From: Thermoplasmatota archaeon
Lineage (GTDB): Archaea; Thermoplasmatota; E2; JACPAO01; JAHFTW01
Assembly (NCBI GenBank): GCA_028289805.1
Contig: JANQNI010000009.1
Coordinates: forward strand, 1 to 6,906
Direction of reading: 5' to 3'
Length of the DNA stretch: 6,906 bases
The notes beneath the pieces were generated by a model that ran no database searches, was not told the origin of the DNA, and saw only the letters and a program-made list of their open reading frames with translations. The position numbers and the translations under genes were made by a program. Positions 1 to 3,948 of the stretch are shown one piece after another. The stretch's first letter is position 1, and each line of letters starts with the position of its first letter.

Positions 1-53
1 CACCGGCGCAGGCGGTCCACCACGAGGGGGTTCACGGGGAGGCTCCAGGCGGG
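1..53. repeat. Left arm of a 53-bp perfect inverted repeat
   Basis: Bases 1-53 are the exact reverse complement of 236-288, with 182 bp between the arms. The match stops at 53/54 and may continue past the left edge of the window. The right arm is the native ccmC ribosome-binding site, GTG start and first eleven to twelve codons, so this left arm is the displaced copy. It interrupts the ccmB reading frame with non-CcmB sequence. A fold-back (chimeric) read or contig end is the simplest explanation. Confidence 0.9.
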
Positions 54-183
54 CGTCGCGGCGACGTTCGCGGCGCTCGACGGGGAACTGGACCGCGCCG
101 CCCTGCTGCTGATGGCCGGCTACGACCTCGTCCTGGTGGGCGTCGCGTGGCTGCTCTGGCCCTTCGCCCTGGAGGCGGACTGA
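1..183 (+). CDS. ccmB: CcmB haem exporter subunit, C-terminal fragment (5' part chimeric)
   Basis: Open reading frame that enters from the window edge and ends with TGA at 181-183. From about base 54 the translation has a short hydrophilic linker and then a final hydrophobic helix (LLLMAGYDLVLVGVAWLLWP) ending FALEAD. This resembles the last transmembrane segment of CcmB, including the aromatic-Asp pair (YD) at its start. CcmB is the membrane subunit of the CcmAB ABC module, which powers release of holo-CcmE from the CcmC/CcmD complex. The gene lies directly before ccmC, as in many ccm operons. Bases 1-53 encode an Arg-rich peptide unlike CcmB, where another helix is expected, and they are an exact reverse complement of the ccmC start region. 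The part before base 54 is therefore probably not the native gene. Identification rests on about 43 residues plus context. Confidence 0.6.
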   Translation, partial: HRRRRSTTRGFTGRLQAGVAATFAALDGELDRAALLLMAGYDLVLVGVAWLLWPFALEAD

Positions 184-257
184 TGCGCCGGACCGCGCGC
201 GGGCGGACGCCGGCTCCACAACCCCCAAATCCCGCCCCGCCTGGAGCCTCCCCGTGA
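183..257 (+). CDS. Possible 24-residue Pro-rich coupling mini-ORF between ccmB and ccmC
   Basis: An ATG at 183-185 overlaps the ccmB stop (TGATG). The frame runs 24 codons to a TGA at 255-257 that overlaps the GTG start of ccmC (GTGA). The peptide (MRRTARGRTPAPQPPNPAPP, then GASP) is basic at first and then Pro-rich, with no recognisable domain. It could be a translational-coupling leader that carries ribosomes across the otherwise untranslated 70-bp gap, or it could be chance in GC-rich DNA. The other ccm junctions here also overlap (an 11-bp overlap and ATGA), which makes coupling plausible. No ribosome-binding site of its own was identified. Confidence 0.2.
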   Translation: MRRTARGRTPAPQPPNPAPPGASP

Positions 258-288
258 ACCCCCTCGTGGTGGACCGCCTGCGCCGGTG
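236..288. repeat. Right arm of a 53-bp perfect inverted repeat
   Basis: Exact reverse complement of bases 1-53. It includes the GGAG ribosome-binding site, the GTG start at 254 and the beginning of ccmC. This copy is in its proper coding context, because ccmC reads through it into a complete protein. The arm has no features of a mobile-element terminal repeat. Confidence 0.9.
243..246 (+). promoter_or_regulatory. Shine-Dalgarno GGAG of ccmC
   Basis: GGAG lies 7 nt before the GTG at 254. No in-frame ATG, GTG or TTG occurs further upstream back to the ccmB stop, so this site and GTG fix the ccmC start. Confidence 0.55.
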
Positions 289-1009
289 GAGCCTGTACGG
301 CTTCCTCGCCAGCGGCGCGGCCCTGCTCTACATGACGTGGTTCACCACCCCCGACTGGTCCTACCAACCGGAGGTGACGGCCCCGCTGACCCGGAAGATC
401 CTCTTCTACCACCCCGCCAGCGCCTGGGCCAGCTTCGCGGCCTACTTCGTCGTCTTCGCCCTCAGCGTCGCGTACCTCAACGAGCGCGAACTGCGCTACG
501 ACGGCGCCGCCCGCGCCGCCGCCGAGGTCGGCTTCGGCTTCAACACCGTCGCACTGCTGACCGGAACCTTCTGGGGCGTCCAGGAGTGGAGCCGCACCGG
601 CCAGAGCAGCCTCGCCACCGTCTACTCCGAGCCCAAGGTGCTCGTCGTCGTCGTGATGTGGTTCACCTTCGCCGCCTACCTGCTGCTGCGCCGCTTCGTC
701 GAGGCCCCCGAGCAGCGCGCCCGACTCTCCGCGGTCTTCGGCGTCCTCGGCTTCGTCACCGTCCCCATGGCCTTCGCCACCAGCCGCATCCTCCAGACCA
801 GCCTCCACCCCGACATCGCCGGACCCGGCAAGAACCCCGACGCCGCCGTCGGCCAGGCCACCGGCATCGCCATCGGCTGGAGCATGCTCGTCTTCCTGCT
901 CCTCTTCCTCCACCTGTGGCTGCAACGCCACCGCATCCTGCTGCTGCGCGACCGCGTCCTCGACGTCGAGGAGGCGGAGGCGGGCACGGGAGGTCCCCAT
1001 GGTCCGTGA
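254..1009 (+). CDS. ccmC: Haem lyase/exporter CcmC, divergent WWD motif
   Basis: A 251-residue inner-membrane protein with about six hydrophobic helices (near residues 13-30, 58-76, 88-106, 127-146, 156-175 and 204-223), the CcmC topology. CcmC binds haem on the extracytoplasmic face and hands it to CcmE. Both expected external haem-ligand histidines appear present: His53 in FYHPASAWAS (family 'H-P-s-A-W') and His185 in TSLHPDIA (family 'T-L-H'). The Trp-rich WWD segment between helices 3 and 4 starts normally (FWGVQEW, residues 106-112) but is then unusual. The family's W-x-W-D-x-R is replaced by something like VYSEPK (residues 123-128), which keeps an acidic and a basic residue but loses the tryptophans. 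GTG start with a GGAG site 7 nt upstream. The 3' end overlaps the next small gene by 11 bp. Length matches CcmC (about 240-250) rather than the much longer CcmF. The CcmC assignment is solid; the effect of the altered WWD segment is unknown. Confidence 0.88.
   Translation: MNPLVVDRLRRWSLYGFLASGAALLYMTWFTTPDWSYQPEVTAPLTRKILFYHPASAWASFAAYFVVFALSVAYLNERELRYDGAARAAAEVGFGFNTVALLTGTFWGVQEWSRTGQSSLATVYSEPKVLVVVVMWFTFAAYLLLRRFVEAPEQRARLSAVFGVLGFVTVPMAFATSRILQTSLHPDIAGPGKNPDAAVGQATGIAIGWSMLVFLLLFLHLWLQRHRILLLRDRVLDVEEAEAGTGGPHGP
989..994 (+). promoter_or_regulatory. Shine-Dalgarno GGAGGT of the ccmD-like gene
   Basis: A full GGAGGT lies 4 nt before the ATG at 999, inside the end of ccmC. It is the strongest ribosome-binding site in the window and is a main reason to accept the short downstream ORF as a real gene. 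Confidence 0.65.
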
Positions 1010-1166
1010 CGCAACCACGTTCTTCCTGAGCTTCGCCGCCGTCTTCGGCGTCCTCGGCTGGTACCTCCTCCGGCTGGAGCGCCACGTCACCCGACTGCGC
1101 GACCGCGTCGACGCCGCCGCCACAATCCTCAAGAGCCGGGAGCGGGACGAGGGGGACGAAGCATGA
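999..1166 (+). CDS. ccmD: CcmD-like small haem-exporter membrane protein
   Basis: A 55-residue ORF that starts 11 bp inside ccmC and ends in an ATGA overlap with ccmE. It has one N-terminal hydrophobic helix (FFLSFAAVFGVLGWYLLRLE, about residues 8-27) followed by a charged, probably helical tail with alternating Arg, Leu and Asp (HVTRLRDRVDAA, then KSRERDEGDEA). Small size, one membrane helix, the aromatic-Tyr-Leu boundary, a basic/amphipathic tail and a place between ccmC and ccmE are all typical of CcmD. CcmD holds CcmE in the CcmC complex and is needed for release of holo-CcmE. CcmD sequences are poorly conserved, so the call rests on topology, position and an excellent ribosome-binding site, not on a signature motif. 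Confidence 0.75.
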   Translation: MVRDATTFFLSFAAVFGVLGWYLLRLERHVTRLRDRVDAAATILKSRERDEGDEA

Positions 1167-1903
1167 GGCTGCGCACGCAACTCATCATCGGCCTCACCGT
1201 CGTCCTGCTCGGCGTCGGCGTCCTGTCGCTGGGCCTCGTGGAGCAGGAGAGCAACGTCCGCCAGGTCGTCGACGTCCTCGCCGCACCCGACGCCCACGAC
1301 GCCGGCGACTACGTCCTCGTCGGCATCCCCCAACCCGAACAGCTGACCAGCTTCGGCAACGGCGGCGAGGCCGTGGCGCAGGAGCCCAACCCCCGCCACA
1401 GCAACACCACCGTCCACCACACCACCTGGACGGCCGGCGACGGCACCCCCCGCGTCGCCACCCACACCCTCACCGTCACCGGCCCCGACGCCGACGGCAC
1501 CACCCACTGGAGCCTCCGCAACGAGACGCGCCAGCCCGGCGTCGGCCTCGTCGCCGACCCCACCTGGAGCCACTGGACCGTCGAGGGCCCCCACATCGTC
1601 GTCCTCATCGAGGGCTTCCCCGACGAGGCCGGCGTCTCCCCCGCCCTCTTCGGCGTCTACCACGGCGTCCTGCGCGACCCGCTGCAACCCAAGCCCAGCC
1701 AGTTCGAGGGCCGCCTCGCCACCCACGCCGGCGGCGTCGCCCTGCCCGACGGCGCCGTCGTCTTCGAGGTCGACGAATACACCGCCGGATGCAGCAGCAA
1801 GTTCATCCCCGAGGACCACCGCGAGGAATACGCCGACGACGCCGAGGGCACCGAGTACGCCGAGGCCGAGTACGCCGAAGGCGCCGGCGACGCATCCGCG
1901 TAG
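1163..1903 (+). CDS. ccmE: Haem chaperone CcmE, enlarged, with CXXXF haem motif
   Basis: A 246-residue protein with an N-terminal membrane anchor (about residues 7-25) and an extracytoplasmic beta-rich domain expected to form the CcmE OB fold. CcmE takes haem from CcmC, binds it covalently and delivers it to the ligase. The C-terminal end of the fold shows FEVDEYTAGCSSKF (residues 201-214). Canonical CcmE has HXXXY here, and the archaeal/sulfate-reducer variant has CXXXY, often as CPSKY. Here it is Cys210-Ser-Ser-Lys-Phe214, so the cysteine ligand is kept and the tyrosine is replaced by phenylalanine. The usual length is about 130-160 residues. The excess lies mostly between the first strand (DYVLVGIP, residues 49-56) and the WTVEGPHIVVLIEGFPD strand pair (138-154), in a Thr/His/Asn-rich insertion. 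A Tyr/Glu-rich tail (220-246) follows the motif. ATG overlaps the preceding stop; a GAGGG site lies 9 nt upstream. Family is clear from the motif and operon position; overall similarity is low. Confidence 0.82.
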   Translation: MRLRTQLIIGLTVVLLGVGVLSLGLVEQESNVRQVVDVLAAPDAHDAGDYVLVGIPQPEQLTSFGNGGEAVAQEPNPRHSNTTVHHTTWTAGDGTPRVATHTLTVTGPDADGTTHWSLRNETRQPGVGLVADPTWSHWTVEGPHIVVLIEGFPDEAGVSPALFGVYHGVLRDPLQPKPSQFEGRLATHAGGVALPDGAVVFEVDEYTAGCSSKFIPEDHREEYADDAEGTEYAEAEYAEGAGDASA

Positions 1904-1913
1904 GCGGCCCCGC

Positions 1914-1948
1914 CTGGGGAGAAGCGGAGCGTCCCCAGCCGGTTTTTT
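1914..1948 (+). terminator. Possible terminator of the ccm operon: 7-bp stem and T6
   Basis: CTGGGGA (1914-1920) pairs perfectly with TCCCCAG (1932-1938) across an 11-nt loop. A run of six T follows at 1943-1948, 4 nt after the stem. This begins 10 bp after the ccmE stop. In archaea the T run alone can terminate transcription. The same T run lies 26 nt before the next gene's ATG, so it could also act as a weak TATA-like element; the two roles cannot be separated from sequence. Confidence 0.5.
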
Positions 1949-1974
1949 CAAGGCCCCCCGACTCGCGCGCCCCG

Positions 1975-2883
1975 ATGCGCACCACCGCCGTGTTCCTCCT
2001 GTTGGCCCTCGCGCTGGCCCCCGCCGCCCAGGCACAGGACGCCAGCGAGGAGTACCAGTTCGACGAGTCCAGCTTCGTCCGCGTCGCCGTCGGCGACGTC
2101 CCCCGCACCAACGCCACCGAGGAAGACGGCCTCCTCCACGTCGTCGAGTACGTCCGCCTCGACCACGACGGCAACCAGACCCAACTCACCTTCGACGCCG
2201 AGCGCGCCGGCGGCGACCTCAGCGTCGGCTGCGACTGCGGCAGCGCCAGCCGCAGCGGCGACACCATCACCGTCGGCAGCGACGTCGAGGCCGGCGAGGT
2301 CGTTGTCGCCCTGACCCACAGCCACCCCTTTGCTGGCAGCGCCTCCGTCCCCTTTGCCTTCGAGCACGACGACGTTGTCTTGAGGTTCTTCCTCGCGCCC
2401 GAGTACGGCGTCAGCAGCAGTGCCAAGGCCACCATGACCTTGGGCGGCCTCGGCTTCAATGGCACGACCACCCAGTTCGCCACCACCGACGCCTGGTTCA
2501 CCGTCCACGCCGCCGGCATGGACGCCCACGCCGAGTCCGAGACCATCATCCGGGAAGTCCCCGTCGGCGACGGCGGCATCGACGCCCTCAGCGTCGTGGT
2601 CGGCCTGGTGGCCGGCGTCGCCCTCTGGTTCGTCCTCGTCCAGCAGGGCATGGTCCAGAAGCGCCGCAAGCAGGAGGTCGCCGTCGCCGCCCACAAGGAG
2701 GTCGCCTCCCAGGACTCCAAGGAGGTCCTGGAGGGCCGCAAGCGCCTCCTGATGGCCGCCCTGAAGGACCTCGAGATGGCCCGCATGAACAAGGAGGTCG
2801 ACGACGCGGCCTACGACGCCCTGAAGGCGGAGTTCAAGAAGAAGACCGTCACGACCATGCGCGCCATCGAGGAGGCCTCGTAG
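1975..2883 (+). CDS. Membrane-anchored secreted protein with CxC pair and CcmI/SHOCT-like tail
   Basis: A 302-residue protein of no family I can name. A signal peptide covers about residues 1-20 (hydrophobic VFLLLALALAP, ending AQA before QDAS). A beta-rich, acidic ectodomain spans about 21-200, with three N-glycosylation sequons (N46AT, N67QT, N162GT) and the protein's only two cysteines, C86 and C88, in VGCDCGS. A single membrane helix lies at about 203-224. The cytoplasmic tail is basic and then helical; residues 251-289, around AALKDLEMARMNKEVDDAAY, resemble the 'LL.AL.DLE....G.I....Y..LK.E' pattern seen in CcmI/CcmH-related N-termini and SHOCT-type segments. The ATG at 1975 is chosen because the signal peptide starts there and the upstream in-frame extension is Arg-rich antisense-like sequence. 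No Shine-Dalgarno site is seen, so the mRNA may be leaderless. It follows ccmE by 71 bp, so a role in cytochrome c maturation (thiol or haem handling, or scaffolding) is possible but inferred only from context. Wobble use is more T-rich at about 2300-2460 than elsewhere in the gene. Confidence 0.75.
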   Translation: MRTTAVFLLLALALAPAAQAQDASEEYQFDESSFVRVAVGDVPRTNATEEDGLLHVVEYVRLDHDGNQTQLTFDAERAGGDLSVGCDCGSASRSGDTITVGSDVEAGEVVVALTHSHPFAGSASVPFAFEHDDVVLRFFLAPEYGVSSSAKATMTLGGLGFNGTTTQFATTDAWFTVHAAGMDAHAESETIIREVPVGDGGIDALSVVVGLVAGVALWFVLVQQGMVQKRRKQEVAVAAHKEVASQDSKEVLEGRKRLLMAALKDLEMARMNKEVDDAAYDALKAEFKKKTVTTMRAIEEAS

Positions 2884-2910
2884 AGGCCGACGAGGGCGCG
2901 CGGTCGTGGC

Positions 2911-2942
2911 GGTCCGGAGCGAGTCGGACCGAAGGTCCGACT
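2911..2942. repeat. 9-bp palindrome with a competing upstream arm
   Basis: AGTCGGACC (2922-2930) and GGTCCGACT (2934-2942) form a perfect 9-bp stem with a GAA loop. A third copy of the arm, GGTCCG at 2911-2916, could instead pair with CGGACC (2925-2930). This gives two mutually exclusive hairpins 30-60 nt after a stop codon. No T run follows, so it is not a standard terminator. It may be a 3'-end processing or stability element, or a protein-binding palindrome. Confidence 0.55.
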
Positions 2943-3023
2943 GGCGACGGGTGGTGACGGACCTGCACGCCACCGAGGCGGCGCAGTAACCCCTCGGTCC
3001 CCTGCTCCTCCTCTTCCCTCCTT

Positions 3024-3036
3024 GCCCCTCGGGGGC
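3024..3036. repeat. Short GC hairpin in the convergent intergenic region
   Basis: GCCCC (3024-3028) and GGGGC (3032-3036) form a perfect 5-bp all-GC stem with a TCG loop, at the end of the pyrimidine-rich stretch. It could contribute to ending the upstream plus-strand transcript. Such a short stem is expected by chance at this base composition, so the functional weight is small. Confidence 0.3.
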
Positions 3037-3078
3037 GCTCGAGGCCACGGCCCAACCGCTCGACGAAGCTCCCGCTCG

Positions 3079-3112
3079 GCGGAAGACAAGAGAATTCACG
3101 GCCGAAACCGTG
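3079..3112 (-). terminator. Possible tRNA-Thr terminator: hairpin and T-rich tail
   Basis: Read on the minus strand, 7 nt after the tRNA discriminator base there is CACGG-TTTCGG-CCGTG (3112-3097). It is followed by the T-rich stretch AATTCTCTTGTCTTCC, the most AT-rich part of this gap. T-rich DNA after a tRNA gene fits archaeal termination. The T run is interrupted and the stem is only 5 bp. Confidence 0.35.
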
Positions 3113-3118
3113 CAAGAG

Positions 3119-3191
3119 AGCCCCCGGAGGGATTTGAACCCTCGACCTGCTGATTACGAATCAGCTGCTCTACCAGCTAAGCCACGGAGGC
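3119..3191 (-). tRNA. tRNA-Thr, anticodon CGT
   Basis: On the minus strand the 73-nt sequence folds into a complete cloverleaf. The acceptor stem is GCCTCCG/CGGGGGC (one G-U pair), the D stem GCTT/GAGC, and the anticodon stem GCTGA/TCAGC with loop TTCGTAA. The anticodon is CGT, which reads ACG (Thr). The variable loop is AGGTC and the T arm is GAGGG-TTCAAAT-CCCTC. The discriminator base (3119) is U, as in archaeal tRNA-Thr, whereas bacterial tRNA-Thr normally has A. No CCA is encoded (TCT follows) and no intron is present. It is divergent from the glycan cluster and convergent with the 1975 gene. The D loop has only eight bases, giving a compact tRNA. Confidence 0.96.
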
Positions 3192-3235
3192 GCACCGTCC
3201 CAGGAGGGCGCAGGGCGCGCGACACAGGCACCTGA

Positions 3236-3241
3236 TTTAAA
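3236..3241. promoter_or_regulatory. Palindromic TATA box TTTAAA, possibly bidirectional
   Basis: TTTAAA is one of few AT-only hexamers in the window. Its centre lies about 27 nt before the ATG at 3266, the usual archaeal distance from TATA box to transcription start, and there is no Shine-Dalgarno site in the 24 nt between, so a leaderless mRNA is predicted. The hexamer is its own reverse complement, and the tRNA-Thr 5' end lies about 47 nt away on the other side, which would give a short pre-tRNA leader of about 20 nt. No convincing purine-rich BRE is visible on either side, so direction preference cannot be read. Confidence 0.6.
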
Positions 3242-3265
3242 GACGACGACCGAGTCCAACGGGTC

Positions 3266-3943
3266 ATGGTGTATGCCCTGATCCTTGCCGCGGGCTTCGG
3301 AAGCCGCCTCGGGCACGACGTGCCGAAGGCGCTCATCGAGGTGGCGGGCAAGCCGATCATCGCGCATCAACTGGACAACCTGGCCCGGCACGGCGTCACG
3401 GACGTGTGGGTGGTGACGGGCTTCCAGGCGGATGCGGTGCGGGCGGCGGCGGACCGCCCCGGCGTGCGCTTCGTGGACAACCCCCGGTACATGGACACGA
3501 ACACGAGCAAGTCGATGCTGCTGGGCCTGGAACAGATTCCCGAGGGTGGGGTGTTGACGCTCAACGGCGACGTGGTCTTCGACGACGCCGTCGTGCCGCT
3601 GGTGGCGTCGGACCCCGAAACGACGAGCCTCGCGGTCGACCCCCGCGTGTGCGGCGAGGAGGAGGTGAAGTACCACGTCGTCGAGGGGCGCCTCCAGGCC
3701 CTGAACAAGCAGGTCCACGGTGAGGGGGAGGCGGTGGGCATCAACTTCGTCGCGGCCCGCGACCGGGCGTTGTACCTGCGCGCGCTGGCGTACGTGGAGG
3801 CGGGGGCGTACTTCGAGCGCGCCATCGAGCACATGCTCCCGTTCACCGACAACCCCGTGCGTTGCGTCCCCATCGGCGACCTGCGCGCCGTGGAGATCGA
3901 CTTCCCGGAGGACCTGGAGCAGGCGCGGGAACTGTTCGGGTAG
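3266..3943 (+). CDS. LicC/IPCT-like nucleotidyltransferase (sugar- or alcohol-phosphate cytidylyl-type)
   Basis: A 225-residue cytosolic enzyme of the NTP_transferase (GT-A-like) fold. It should join a nucleoside monophosphate from an NTP to a phosphorylated sugar or alcohol, making an activated precursor. The N-terminal nucleotide-binding signature LAAGFGSRLGHDVPKAL spans residues 7-23, with Lys21 after Pro20. NPRYMDTNTSKSM (72-84) matches the 'N-p-k-Y-x-x-x-N-x-x-S' stretch of LicC phosphocholine cytidylyltransferases and archaeal inositol-1-phosphate cytidylyltransferases. NGDVVFDD (100-107) is the metal-binding 'GD' strand, GEAVGINF (154-161) follows, and VEIDFPEDLEQA (209-220) is the C-terminal 'E-I-D-x-x-x-D' motif. 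The length fits a stand-alone nucleotidyltransferase with no acyltransferase or phosphotransferase domain. Substrate cannot be fixed: choline phosphate, inositol phosphate and hexose phosphate are all possible. It is the first gene of the cluster and ends 5 bp before the sulfotransferase. Its Val codons are mostly GTG, unlike the GTC-rich ccm genes. Confidence 0.85.
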   Translation: MVYALILAAGFGSRLGHDVPKALIEVAGKPIIAHQLDNLARHGVTDVWVVTGFQADAVRAAADRPGVRFVDNPRYMDTNTSKSMLLGLEQIPEGGVLTLNGDVVFDDAVVPLVASDPETTSLAVDPRVCGEEEVKYHVVEGRLQALNKQVHGEGEAVGINFVAARDRALYLRALAYVEAGAYFERAIEHMLPFTDNPVRCVPIGDLRAVEIDFPEDLEQARELFG

Positions 3944-3948
3944 TCCCC

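Larger units (their letters stand above)
2884..3118. other. Convergent intergenic region with hairpins, no gene seen
   Basis: The 235 bp between the end of the membrane-protein gene (+) and the 3' end of tRNA-Thr (-) contain no credible ORF. The region holds three short perfect hairpins (2922-2942, 3024-3036 and 3097-3112) and a pyrimidine-rich plus-strand stretch at about 2998-3030 with only two G. It probably contains the transcript ends of both converging genes. A direct repeat CCGCTCG occurs at 3056-3062 and 3072-3078. Confidence 0.6.

Noticed and set aside
1..288. Mobile element or invertible promoter switch bounded by the 53-bp inverted repeat
   Set aside because: There is no recombinase or target-site duplication, and the arms are gene-start sequence with no element-like features. 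A fold-back artefact explains it more simply, but a real rearrangement is not excluded.
1789..1974. Upstream extension of the 1975 membrane-protein gene
   Set aside because: The extension is Arg/Gly-rich, overlaps ccmE in another frame and would bury the signal peptide. ATG 1975 gives a clean signal sequence.
32..2035. 667-codon open frame on the minus strand antisense to the ccm genes
   Set aside because: The translation is low-complexity Gly/Ala/Val/Asp/Glu, as expected when C-ending sense codons are read backwards in GC-rich DNA. The plus strand has recognised Ccm proteins.
3040..3265. Integrated element next to the tRNA gene
   Set aside because: No integrase gene and no second copy of the tRNA 3' end were seen in the window, so an attachment site cannot be supported.
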